This document shows, piece by piece, positions 52,205-61,800 of a stretch of 64,000 bases of DNA; the stretch's first letter is position 1; each line of letters opens with the position of its first letter. Location: NCBI GenBank assembly GCA_028287185.1, contig JAQBQD010000025.1, positions 25,207 through 89,206 on the forward strand, read 5' to 3'. The position numbers and the translations under genes are program-made. The notes under the pieces are model-generated. The model was not told the origin of the DNA, searched no databases, and worked only from the letters and a program-made list of their open reading frames with translations. The stretch comes from Gemmatimonadota bacterium. GTDB taxonomy: Bacteria; Gemmatimonadota; Gemmatimonadetes; Longimicrobiales; Longimicrobiaceae.

Positions 52205-53626
52205 CTAGGGTCCGGTGCGCTCCATCCACACCTCGTAGATGGTGCTGCTGGCGAAGGTGGGGTTGAGCTCGCCGGACTGGGGCGCGGTGGCGCGGATGCC
52301 GCCGTACATCCACCCCAGCATCACGCGCCCGGCCGGCAGCGCGCGGAAGTCGATCACCTCGTGCGTGCCGGCCACGATGGGTATGCCGGGGCGCGGGATG
52401 AACACCGAGTTCGCGCCGATGCGGGCCGGCAGCGAGTCGGCGTTCGCCTGCGGGAACTCCACCGTGGTGCTGTCCGCCCGCCGCACGAGCGTGGTGACGG
52501 TGTTCACGAACGGCATGAAGTTGTTGATGTTGCTGGGCACCAGGGTGCCGGACGCGTCGTAGTAGTAGAAGCTGATCCCGCCCACCAAGGTGGTGAGCAT
52601 GGAGCGCGTCCCGCGGTCGTACATCACCACCTGCGCGCACTCGTAGGGGTTCATCTTCTGCGTGAACCGCCGGTCCACGGTGAGCCGGGGCGCGGCGTTC
52701 ACCGAGTCCACGTACACCGGGTTCAGCCACGCGCCGTCGTGCGGGGTGAAGACGCCGCCGTACACGGTGAGACCGACGCGCCCGTTGGGGCGGATGGCCT
52801 CCACCACGTTCAGGTCGCGGCGGCGGAACTGCGACGAATCGGCCGTCGGCGCGGGCACGGGCGCCGCGCGGTACCGCACGATGCTCGGCAGCCCGCCGGC
52901 CCATTCGATGTCGAAGCGGCGCGCCTGGTGGGTGTAGACGCCGGACACGCCGCCCTGATAGATGGTGTGGTAGTTGTGCCCGAACACCAGGTAGAAGCTG
53001 CGCCCCACCTTCTTGAGCGCCCCGCCCGTCACCCGCATCCGCTCGTCCGTGATGGACGCCATGCTCCGCGCCAGCGAGTCGGCGCGTCCGCTGATCACCG
53101 CGGCGATGGCGGAGGCGACGCGGACAGCGGTCAGGTTGGGAAAAGTCTGGTAGCAGTCCGGCCGGTCCTCGTCGCAGGTGGACCCGTATCCGCCCACCAG
53201 GTACAGCTGATTGCCGTCCTGGAAGAACTCCATGTTCGTGGTGCGCAGCCGGTTGCGCAGCGCGGGCGGGAGCGGCGCGCGCCACTGCCGGTTGGCCGCC
53301 GGGTCCACCACGTACACCGAGTCGTTCGACATCCGCGAGGGGAAGGTGCGCTCGCGGTCGGACGTGCGGTGGAAGCCGTTGCGCCGCCCGCCGATCAGCA
53401 GCCACCGGCCGCCGCTTTCCGCGAACGCGAAAGACTGGAGCCCCGGCGCCGGCTGGTTGGCCGCCTCGCGCACGGTGATGCGGTATGGCCCGTTAGCCTG
53501 CGCGTTCCCCTGCGCGCGCACCTGCGTGGGCGCGCCCGACAGGGCCGCGGCGCAGGCAGCCGCGCCGAGCACGACCCGTCCGGCCCGTGCGGCCGGACGC
53601 GTCGAGGGGAAGCCGGCGGCGCTCAC
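52205..53626 (-). CDS. Secreted kelch-like protein, module copy 2
   Basis: A 473-residue paralogue of 47543-48937 with a Sec signal peptide (VVLGAAACAAALSGAPTQVRAQ). Same repeat segments: GGRWLLIGGRRNGFHR, NMEFFQDGNQLYLVGGYG with a Cys pair (STCDEDRPDCYQT), SFYLVFGHNYHTIYQGG, VYGGVFTPHDGAWLNP, and the end STIYEVWMERTGP. Very high identity over most of the length points to tandem duplication. The GTG overlaps the stop of the VioB-N-like gene. Function unknown; the propeller could bind a ligand or the RiPP product. Confidence 0.75.
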   Translation of the reverse strand: MSAAGFPSTRPAARAGRVVLGAAACAAALSGAPTQVRAQGNAQANGPYRITVREAANQPAPGLQSFAFAESGGRWLLIGGRRNGFHRTSDRERTFPSRMSNDSVYVVDPAANRQWRAPLPPALRNRLRTTNMEFFQDGNQLYLVGGYGSTCDEDRPDCYQTFPNLTAVRVASAIAAVISGRADSLARSMASITDERMRVTGGALKKVGRSFYLVFGHNYHTIYQGGVSGVYTHQARRFDIEWAGGLPSIVRYRAAPVPAPTADSSQFRRRDLNVVEAIRPNGRVGLTVYGGVFTPHDGAWLNPVYVDSVNAAPRLTVDRRFTQKMNPYECAQVVMYDRGTRSMLTTLVGGISFYYYDASGTLVPSNINNFMPFVNTVTTLVRRADSTTVEFPQANADSLPARIGANSVFIPRPGIPIVAGTHEVIDFRALPAGRVMLGWMYGGIRATAPQSGELNPTFASSTIYEVWMERTGP

Positions 53627-55797
53627 GACGGGGCTCCCGCCAGGAACTTCATGCACCAGGCCTGGAGCAGGCGCCGGCGGCTGGCGGACAGGTCGCGGGT
53701 GCGGGGCATGTACTCGGCGTGCGTCCACCAGTCCGCCTGGATGCGCTGGAACATGCGGCGCGCCATCTCGGCGCCCTTCCACTGGTTCGGGTCGTCCAGG
53801 GGAATGCGCAGGCTCATCGCGGGATACAGCAGGTAGAAGGTCCGCAGGACCTCGGCATAGACCACGTCCCACGTGAGCCTGGCGTTCCCCACGGGTGGGT
53901 CCGCCGTCGGGTCCACGAAGAACTCGTGGTAGTCCTTCGGGTTCGGCAGGATGCGCAGGTTGATCATCGGCGCCGTGGTCAGGTTCAGGTCGCCGTAGCC
54001 CTGCGGCGGGTCGGGCTGGCCCGCCACGGTGAAGGTGTAGAGCCGGTTGCCGGGCTTCGTCACGTCCACCTTCAGCGGCGCGCCGGGGGCCAGCGCGCCC
54101 ATCTTGATCCGGCTTCCCGGCGCGTTGTTGGGCGTCGTGTCGTACTCCCACACGGTGACGACGGGCGCCGTGGGGCCCGTCAGCTCCTTGCCGCGGCGGA
54201 ACAGGCGGAAGGTGGCGGGCGCGGGCGGGCCGTCGCTGGTGAACGCGGACACCTGGCGCGGGTGCGTGCCGTACGCCTGCTCGGCGTAGATGCACGCCTG
54301 GTCCGACACCACCAGGTACTCCTGCTCCATCAGCAGGTCGCCGAGCCGCGTGCTGGTGATGCACAGGTCGCCCGTGTCCAGGGCGTCGCGCGCGGCCTGC
54401 GGCAGCGAGGCGATGGGGAAGTCCCAGATCCACCCCCGCCGGTCGCCGCCCGCCGTGTCCGACGGGTCGATGGTGCCGATGGTGTACGCGCGGCCCCCCG
54501 CGCGGAGCTGCAGCTCCACGGCGCCGAACGCCACCTTGGGGTTGTTGCCCGTCTTCAGTGGGTTGTACGGGTCCGTGGCCGAGGCCTTGTAGGCGTCGGG
54601 GAAGGCGCTGGAGCAGTCCACCGACACCCAGCCGGACGTGCGGTCCACCCACGCGGTCGCGGGCGCCAGGGGAAAGACGTTCGGGCCGCCGCCGCGGCTG
54701 GCGTTGTTCTTTCCCGCCGAGTCCGCGGGAAGGGGAACCGTGCCCTTCGCGGGAACGAGGGAGCGTCCCACCGGAAACGTCTGCATCTCGCCGCCATACC
54801 AGGGGGCGATGGTGCCGCTCAGCTCCAGGAAGTCGGGGTTGAGGATGGAGCGGGGGTCCACCTGCGGGTTCGCCGCCTTCGCGTAGAGCGCCGTCATGGC
54901 CTTGAACCAGGGGTCGGGCGCGTGGTTGAACACGTTGATGGGCTGCAGCGGGCGGTACATCACGTAGCGCAGCACCAGCCCCGCCAGCGGGCGCCCCTCG
55001 CCGTCGCGCGGGGGGAGCTGCTGCACGATGGGCTGCCCCGCCAGGTCGCTGAGCGGCACCACGCACTGGAAGGTGCCGGCGGCGCCGTTGGGACCGTACA
55101 GGTAGGCGTTGCGGAAGAAGTTGATCCACCGCGTCACCGCCTTGCACGGCTTGCCGCTGAACAGCGCCTTGCCGCCCTGCGCCAGCGTCAGGTAGTCGGC
55201 GAACACCTGGCTGCTGGGCACGTCCTCGGCGTTCACGTCCACCAGCACGCCCGTGCTGCGGCCGGTGGAGTCCGGCCGGTTGTTGAACGAAAGCTCGGCA
55301 CCCAGGAGCGGATCGGCCGGCGCCGGGCCGCCCGGCCCCCGGTCCACGCCGATCACCTTCACCCCCATCATCGTCAGCCCCATGTCCCCGTAGAAGTTCC
55401 ACTCACCGGGGATGTAGCGGGGCGGAGCGGCGGGGGCGGCGTTCGCCGTCGCGGTGGCGGAACCCTGCGCACCCTTGGGGCTGGCGGCGGCGCGCACGCC
55501 CGGGTCGCCCTCGCCCTTGCTGACCAGGCTGAACGCCGACTTGCCCGGCGGCGGGGCGAACACCTGCGGCTTCTGCGCCCAGTCCATCCACTGCTTGTCC
55601 GTCCACCCGAAGTGGATGGCCTGCGCGTCCACCGAGTCGTACAGCCGCACCGGCTTCCCCGTCGACGAGCCGTAGTCCAGCCCTCCCGCGGGCGGCGGGA
55701 ACACCGCCGACGAGGAGTAGTCGTCGTTGTTCGCGGTGCCGACGTTCACCTCCAGCAGGCCCTTCACGTGAAAGCGCGGAAACGAGAAGACGCTCAT
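53623..55797 (-). CDS. VioB N-terminal-domain-like protein, module copy 2
   Basis: A 724-residue paralogue of 48934-51126. It starts MSVFSFPRFHVKGLLEVNVG and ends just after YMPRTRDLSASRRRLLQAWC, again without the ferritin-like domain that follows in VioB. The middle holds conserved blocks shared by both copies: GEWNFYGDMGLTMMGVKVIG, LSFNNRPDSTGRSTG, FSGKPCKAVTRWINF, LRYVMYRPLQPINVFNH, SGWVSVDCSSAFPDAYK and GDRRGWIWDFPIASLPQAAR. It is probably cytoplasmic or exported by an unrecognised route. First gene of module 2; promoter expected in the gap 55798-56166. Confidence 0.72.
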   Translation of the reverse strand: MSVFSFPRFHVKGLLEVNVGTANNDDYSSSAVFPPPAGGLDYGSSTGKPVRLYDSVDAQAIHFGWTDKQWMDWAQKPQVFAPPPGKSAFSLVSKGEGDPGVRAAASPKGAQGSATATANAAPAAPPRYIPGEWNFYGDMGLTMMGVKVIGVDRGPGGPAPADPLLGAELSFNNRPDSTGRSTGVLVDVNAEDVPSSQVFADYLTLAQGGKALFSGKPCKAVTRWINFFRNAYLYGPNGAAGTFQCVVPLSDLAGQPIVQQLPPRDGEGRPLAGLVLRYVMYRPLQPINVFNHAPDPWFKAMTALYAKAANPQVDPRSILNPDFLELSGTIAPWYGGEMQTFPVGRSLVPAKGTVPLPADSAGKNNASRGGGPNVFPLAPATAWVDRTSGWVSVDCSSAFPDAYKASATDPYNPLKTGNNPKVAFGAVELQLRAGGRAYTIGTIDPSDTAGGDRRGWIWDFPIASLPQAARDALDTGDLCITSTRLGDLLMEQEYLVVSDQACIYAEQAYGTHPRQVSAFTSDGPPAPATFRLFRRGKELTGPTAPVVTVWEYDTTPNNAPGSRIKMGALAPGAPLKVDVTKPGNRLYTFTVAGQPDPPQGYGDLNLTTAPMINLRILPNPKDYHEFFVDPTADPPVGNARLTWDVVYAEVLRTFYLLYPAMSLRIPLDDPNQWKGAEMARRMFQRIQADWWTHAEYMPRTRDLSASRRRLLQAWCMKFLAGAPS

Positions 55798-56166
55798 GGC
55801 CTCGGGGCGGGTAGGATGGGGGGGAGCGATCACGCGGGGCCGGCAAGCCGGGACGGTCGCACGTCGGGGACGATCCGACCAGCCTCGTCGAGACGCGCAC
55901 ATTGCTTATCTGCCATATTATGGCGCGTCGCGCCTCCGCGTCAATGGAGTCGTGGCAGGTACTCCACCGTTCGGCGAACGCCGGCCATCCGATAGGCCCG
56001 ACCGGGGATCACATGGTTTGGAGTCGCACCCTCCATGCGCTCGACCGCAATCCTTCGAGAATGCGCGGTAGATCCCGAGTCCGGAACCCCGTCCTCTTGC
56101 GGCCGATACGGGGAATCGATACTCTGCCGTCCCCCGTGCGTGTGGATCCACCCATCGACTCCCGCG
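55798..56166. other. Divergent intergenic region upstream of module 2
   Basis: About 370 bases between module 2 and a membrane-protein gene on the other strand. 55895-55935 (CATTGCTTATCTGCCATATT) is AT-richer and is the likely promoter zone. No gene is supported here. Confidence 0.4.
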
Positions 56167-56691
56167 ATGAGCGCGCTCCAGAAGTGGTTCGTCTTCACCA
56201 TCGTGTTCGCGCTCGTCCCCTTCGGGTGCTCGTGGCTGCTCCAGCAGTTCGACCAGCCCGGCATGGTGCGCCCGGAGAACTCGCCCGAGCTCCTGTTCTT
56301 CTCCATCATGGTCTGCGCGTCCGCGCTCGGAGAGCTTTCCACGCCCAGCGCGCGCACGGGCTGGAGGAGGCCGTTCCTGGGATGGATGTTCGGCCTGCTG
56401 CTCGTGGCCGCCGTCCTTTCCGCGGTGCTGTTCGGCGTGTACACGGACCATTCGCGGAAGGCACCGGGAAGACGGGCAGGGATCGAGTGCTCGCGTTTTG
56501 TCGCGCTTTCCTCCACGCGGCAGGAGGCGGTCCGGGCGGCGCTCGGGGCGGGAGAGTCCATCGTCGTGGACTGCCGCGAGTGGGAAGCGGTGCAGACGCA
56601 CATCTTCCGCTTCTCCATCGGACTGGCTATCTTGCTGTCAGTCGCTGGAACGCTTTCGGAGGGGGCACGGATCACGGGAGAGGAGACATGA
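56167..56691 (+). CDS. Hypothetical membrane protein
   Basis: A 174-residue protein with about four hydrophobic segments: KWFVFTIVFALVPFGCSWLL, LLFFSIMVCASALGEL, FLGWMFGLLLVAAVLSAVLF and FRFSIGLAILLSVAGTL; between the last two is a polar loop with two Cys. No family recognised. The stop overlaps the next small gene by four bases (ATGA). Confidence 0.6.
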   Translation: MSALQKWFVFTIVFALVPFGCSWLLQQFDQPGMVRPENSPELLFFSIMVCASALGELSTPSARTGWRRPFLGWMFGLLLVAAVLSAVLFGVYTDHSRKAPGRRAGIECSRFVALSSTRQEAVRAALGAGESIVVDCREWEAVQTHIFRFSIGLAILLSVAGTLSEGARITGEET

Positions 56692-56837
56692 CGGGCTTCT
56701 ACGAGGTGGTCTTCGTCGCCGTTCGCGCGGTGAGCCTGGCGCTCGTGGTGCTCATCGTCGTGGGCACCACGGCCATGATCCGCGAGGGATCGCTGCCCGG
56801 CCCCGGGTTCCGCAGGCGGCGCTCCGCGCACCGGTAG
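56688..56837 (+). CDS. Small single-span membrane protein
   Basis: A 49-residue peptide with one hydrophobic span (VVFVAVRAVSLALVVLIVVG) and a basic tail (FRRRRSAHR). GGAGAGGAG precedes the ATG, which overlaps the upstream stop; strong coupling supports a real gene. Function unknown. Confidence 0.55.
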   Translation: MTGFYEVVFVAVRAVSLALVVLIVVGTTAMIREGSLPGPGFRRRRSAHR

Positions 56838-56960
56838 CGGCGAGAGCACGTCGGCCGATCAGCCGCCGGGAGCGAAAGAAGGAATCGGATCGGGTGGGGA
56901 CGCGCAGTCCTCGCCCGTTTTCTTTTCCCGAGGCGCCGGTTCCGCGTCGCGGCGGCTTGA

Positions 56961-58223
<1,263 letters not shown>

Positions 58224-58250
58224 CTCACAGATCTTCCGAGGACCGCCGAA

Positions 58251-58562
58251 GTGGCCAGCATCGCGTTGTTGCAGACGGGCGGATTGGCGCCGTACGTGCA
58301 GTTCCTGCCCATGGTCGTCATCCTGGTCATCTTCTACGTGCTCGTCTTCGTTCCGCAGGCGCGGCAGCGGAAGCAGCACCGCGCGATGACCGCTTCGCTG
58401 GCCAAGGGCGACCAGGTGGTCACCATGGGCGGCCTGGTGGGCGAGGTCGTGGGCGTGCGCGACGACGTGGTGACCCTGCGCACCGGCCAGGCGGTCGTCG
58501 CCGTGGAGCGCGAGCGCATCGCGCGGCGCACGTCCGGCGGCGCCAAGGCCAAGCAGGGGTAG
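58251..58562 (+). CDS. yajC: Preprotein translocase subunit YajC
   Basis: A 103-residue YajC. A single transmembrane helix (FLPMVVILVIFYVLVFVPQ) followed by RQRKQHRAMTASLAKGDQVV and TMGGLVGEVVGV, the standard signature. It associates with SecDF-YidC in the inner membrane. Located between tgt and def, and tgt-yajC is a classical order. GTG start. Confidence 0.93.
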   Translation: MASIALLQTGGLAPYVQFLPMVVILVIFYVLVFVPQARQRKQHRAMTASLAKGDQVVTMGGLVGEVVGVRDDVVTLRTGQAVVAVERERIARRTSGGAKAKQG

Positions 58563-58568
58563 GGGGCG

Positions 58569-59063
58569 ATGGCGAAGCTGAGCATCGAGATGCTGGGGTC
58601 CGAGGTCCTGCGCGCGAAGGCCGAGGAGGTGCCCGGCCCCGACCCCGCGCTGGACGCGCTGATCCGCGACATGTTCGAGACGATGTACGACGCGGGCGGC
58701 ATCGGGCTGGCGGCGCCGCAGGTGGGCATCTCCAAGCGCCTGATCGTGGTGGACGTGAACGAGCCCGAGCACCGGCCGTTCGCGCTGCTGAACCCCCGCG
58801 TGGTGGAGACGGGCGACGAGACCGAGAAGATGGAGGAGGGCTGCCTTAGCATCCCCGGGGTCTCCGGCGTGGTGGAGCGTCCGTCGCGCGTGGTCGTGGA
58901 GGGGACGGACCCGGACGGGAAGCCCGTGCGCATCGAGGCCGCGGAGATGCTGGGCCGCTGCCTGCTGCACGAGATCGACCACCTGGACGGCGTGCTCTTC
59001 ATCGACCGGCTGTCCCCCCTCAAGCGGAACATGGTGCTGCGGCGCTACCGCAAGCAGCGATGA
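58569..59063 (+). CDS. def: Peptide deformylase
   Basis: A 164-residue deformylase with all three motifs: GIGLAAPQVG, EEGCLSIPG and LLHEIDHLDGVLF; Cys and the two His bind the metal and Glu is catalytic. It removes the N-formyl group from nascent proteins. The stop overlaps fmt (ATGA). Confidence 0.95.
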   Translation: MAKLSIEMLGSEVLRAKAEEVPGPDPALDALIRDMFETMYDAGGIGLAAPQVGISKRLIVVDVNEPEHRPFALLNPRVVETGDETEKMEEGCLSIPGVSGVVERPSRVVVEGTDPDGKPVRIEAAEMLGRCLLHEIDHLDGVLFIDRLSPLKRNMVLRRYRKQR

Positions 59064-60001
59064 GGGTCCTGTTCTGGGGTACGCCCGACTTCGCGCTTCC
59101 CGCCCTGCGCGCGCTGGGCGACGAGGGGCACGACCTTGTGGGCGTGGTCACCCAGCCGGACCGCCCCGCCGGCCGGGGCCGCGCGGTCGCGCCGTCCTCG
59201 GTGAAGCGCGAGGCGATGGAGGAGGGCATCCCCGTGCTGCAGCCCGAGCGCGCGCGCGGCGACGAGTTCATCGCGCAGATCGCGGCGCTGCGGCCGGACG
59301 TGTCCGTGGTGGTGGCGTACGGGCAGATCCTGAAGCCCGAGGTGCTGGCGGTGCCGCGGCTGGGCTCCGTCAACATCCACGGCTCGCTGCTGCCCGGCCT
59401 TCGCGGCGCGGCGCCCATCCAGTGGGCGGTGCTGCACGGGCTGGAGAGGACGGGCGTCACCATCATCCAGATGGACGCGGGAATGGACTCCGGCGCCATG
59501 CTGCTGAGCGTGGAGGAGCCCATCCGCCCCGGCGAGACGTCCACCGAGCTGGGCCAGCGCCTGTCCGAGATCGGCGCGGAGGCGGTGGTCGAAGCGCTGG
59601 CGCTGATGGAGGACGGATCGCTGACGCCGGTGGCGCAGGACCACTCGCTCGCCACGCACGCGCCCAAGATCGAGCGCGAGACGGCGCGGATCGACTGGAC
59701 GTGGGACGCGGAGCGGGTGGCGCGGTGGATGCGCGGGATGGACGAGGTGCCCGGCGCGTGGAGCGAGCTGGAGGGCCGCGGCGCCGTGAAGCTCTTCCGC
59801 CCCGAGGTGGTCGATGCGGCGTCCGGCGAGCCGGGGACGGTGCTGGAGGCCGACGGCGGCGGGGGCGTGCTGGTCGCGGCGGGACGCGGCGCGGTGCGCG
59901 TGCGCGAGGTGCAGCCGCCGGGCAAGCGCCGCATGGCCGCGGGCGAGTGGGTGCGCGGGCGCGGCGTGGCCGCCGGCGACCGGTTCGGCGGTGGCGCGTA
60001 G
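59060..60001 (+). CDS. fmt: Methionyl-tRNA formyltransferase
   Basis: A 313-residue formyltransferase. N-terminal VLFWGTPDFALPAL, catalytic Asn-His-Asp region VNIHGSLLPGLRGAAPIQWA and MDAGMDSGAMLL, and a C-terminal OB-like domain after residue 205. It formylates initiator Met-tRNA; paired with def by a four-base overlap. Confidence 0.94.
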   Translation: MRVLFWGTPDFALPALRALGDEGHDLVGVVTQPDRPAGRGRAVAPSSVKREAMEEGIPVLQPERARGDEFIAQIAALRPDVSVVVAYGQILKPEVLAVPRLGSVNIHGSLLPGLRGAAPIQWAVLHGLERTGVTIIQMDAGMDSGAMLLSVEEPIRPGETSTELGQRLSEIGAEAVVEALALMEDGSLTPVAQDHSLATHAPKIERETARIDWTWDAERVARWMRGMDEVPGAWSELEGRGAVKLFRPEVVDAASGEPGTVLEADGGGGVLVAAGRGAVRVREVQPPGKRRMAAGEWVRGRGVAAGDRFGGGA

Positions 60002-60674
60002 CCCGCTCCCCAGGCTGCACGTCGTCACCGACGACGCGATCGTCGCACGGCCGGGTTTCGTCGAAGCCGCGCGGCAGGTGCTGGAAGCCGGAGGCGATCG
60101 GATCGCGCTGCACGTCCGCGCTCCTGCGGGAAGCGGCCGCCAGGTGTATGGACGGGCGGCGGAGCTGGTGCCGATCGCCCGATCCGTCGGCGCGATGCTC
60201 GTCGTGAACGACCGGGTGGACGTGGCGCTCGCCGTCGCCGCGGACGGGGCGCACCTGGGCCGCCGCAGCCTATCCGTAGGGGACGCGCGGAGGATGCTCG
60301 GCTCCGATCGCCTGATCGGCGCGTCGGTCGGCGCGCGCGCGGAGGCGGACGATGCGATCGCTGGGGGTGCGGACTACCTGCTGGCCGGCAGCATCTACCC
60401 GACCGCCTCGCACCCCGGCCGCCCCGGTATCGGTGTCGGGCTGATCGCGGAGATGTCGAGACTCGGCGTCCCGGTGATCGCCATCGGCGGCATCACCGTC
60501 GACCGCGTGGCGGAGGTGCTGGCGGCCGGGGCGGCGGGCGTGGCGGTGATCCGGAGCGTGTGGGACGCGGGCGATCCGGCGGTCGCGGTCGGGCGGCTGA
60601 TCGTGGCGCTGGGATCGAGCGAGCTCGAACGCCCGTCGAGCCCGGCCTTCAGGGACTCATCGACCAGGTCGTGA
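59991..60674 (+). CDS. thiE: Thiamine-phosphate synthase-like protein
   Basis: A 227-residue TIM-barrel protein of the ThiE/TenI family. Segments: LHVVTDDAIV, AAELVPIARSVGAMLVVNDRVD, ADGAHLGRRSL, SVGARAEADDAIAGGADYLLAGS and VIAIGGITVDRVAEVLAAGAAGVAVI. ThiE joins the thiazole and pyrimidine moieties of thiamine; TenI-type members aromatise the thiazole. LGRRSLSV in place of the usual LGQxD/DL and LHVRAPAGSG in place of the usual LRxK point somewhat to a TenI-like form. GTG overlaps the fmt end. thiS and thiG follow. Confidence 0.8.
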   Translation: MARSPLPRLHVVTDDAIVARPGFVEAARQVLEAGGDRIALHVRAPAGSGRQVYGRAAELVPIARSVGAMLVVNDRVDVALAVAADGAHLGRRSLSVGDARRMLGSDRLIGASVGARAEADDAIAGGADYLLAGSIYPTASHPGRPGIGVGLIAEMSRLGVPVIAIGGITVDRVAEVLAAGAAGVAVIRSVWDAGDPAVAVGRLIVALGSSELERPSSPAFRDSSTRS

Positions 60675-60711
60675 CTGTGAAGCAGGAGACCGACGAACCG
60701 CGGGACCAGGC

Positions 60712-60930
60712 ATGACGAGCGATCAGACCATCCAGGTGCAGATCAACGGCCGCGACAAGGAGATCCCGGACGGGCTTTCCGTGTCCGCGCTGCTGGGGCA
60801 CCTGCAGCTACATCCCGGGATGGTGGTGGTGGAGCACAACGGGGCGATCCTGCGGCGCGAGGCGCTGGCGGGGGCGTCCGTGCGGCCGGGGGACACGCTG
60901 GAGCTGGTCCACTTCGTGGGCGGCGGGTGA
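60712..60930 (+). CDS. thiS: Sulfur carrier protein ThiS
   Basis: A 72-residue ubiquitin-like protein ending in the functional Gly-Gly (ELVHFVGGG). [22 protein letters not shown] and [13 protein letters not shown] are typical. It carries the thiocarboxylate sulfur for thiazole formation by ThiG, encoded 46 bases downstream. Confidence 0.92.
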   Translation: MTSDQTIQVQINGRDKEIPDGLSVSALLGHLQLHPGMVVVEHNGAILRREALAGASVRPGDTLELVHFVGGG

Positions 60931-60976
60931 GCGCGCCGCGGCAAACCGAGGGAACGCGGCCACGCGCCGCCGGAGG

Positions 60977-61789
60977 ATGGAAGCGATGACGGAGATGATG
61001 GCCGGGCCGCGGACGGGCGACGAGCCGCTGGTGATCGCCGGGCGCGCGCTCCGCTCGCGGCTGCTGGTGGGCACGGGCAAGTACCGCACGAACGACGAGA
61101 TGGTGCAGGCCGTCGAGGCGTCGGGCGCCGAGGTGGTGACCGTGGCTGTGCGCCGCGTGGACCTGGACCGCACCCGCGAAGAGGGCGTGCTGTTTCACCT
61201 CGATCCCGAGCGGTACCTGCTGCTGCCCAACACGGCCGGGTGCTACACGGCCGAGGACGCCGTGCGCTATGCCCGCCTGGCCCGCGCCGCCGGCTTCACC
61301 GAGTGGGTGAAGCTGGAGGTGATCGGCGACCCGGAGACGCTGCTGCCCGACGCGGAGGCGACCCTCCGCGCCGCCCGTGAGCTGGCGGCGGACGGCTTCC
61401 AGGTGCTCGCCTACACCAACGACGACCTGATCACGGCGCTGCGCCTGGAGGACGCCGGGTGCGCGGCGGTGATGCCGCTGGCCTCGCCCATCGGCAGCGG
61501 GCTGGGCCTCATCAACCCGTTCAACATCCGCACGATCAAGTCGCGCCTGACCGTTCCCGTGATCGTCGACGCGGGTGTGGGCACCGCGTCCGACGCGGCG
61601 CTCACCATGGAGCAGGGCGTGGACGGCATCCTGATGAACACCGCCATCGCCGAGGCGCGCGACGCCGTGGGCATGGCGCGGGCGATGGGGCTGGCGACGG
61701 AGGCCGGACGGCTGGCGTACCTGGCGGGCCGCATGCCGCGCCGGGAGCGCGCCGTGCCGTCCAGCCCCGCGCGCGGGATGCTGAGCTGA
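60977..61789 (+). CDS. thiG: Thiazole synthase ThiG
   Basis: A 270-residue ThiG. Typical blocks: [72 protein letters not shown] with the Schiff-base Lys, and [20 protein letters not shown]. It forms the thiazole phosphate of thiamine with ThiS sulfur. Confidence 0.94.
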   Translation: MEAMTEMMAGPRTGDEPLVIAGRALRSRLLVGTGKYRTNDEMVQAVEASGAEVVTVAVRRVDLDRTREEGVLFHLDPERYLLLPNTAGCYTAEDAVRYARLARAAGFTEWVKLEVIGDPETLLPDAEATLRAARELAADGFQVLAYTNDDLITALRLEDAGCAAVMPLASPIGSGLGLINPFNIRTIKSRLTVPVIVDAGVGTASDAALTMEQGVDGILMNTAIAEARDAVGMARAMGLATEAGRLAYLAGRMPRRERAVPSSPARGMLS

Positions 61790-61800
61790 GCGCTCCGTCC

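Noticed and set aside
60675..60976. TPP riboswitch before thiS/thiG
   Set aside because: The gaps are short and lack the CUGAGA and ACCUGA signatures; genes follow fmt/thiE directly.
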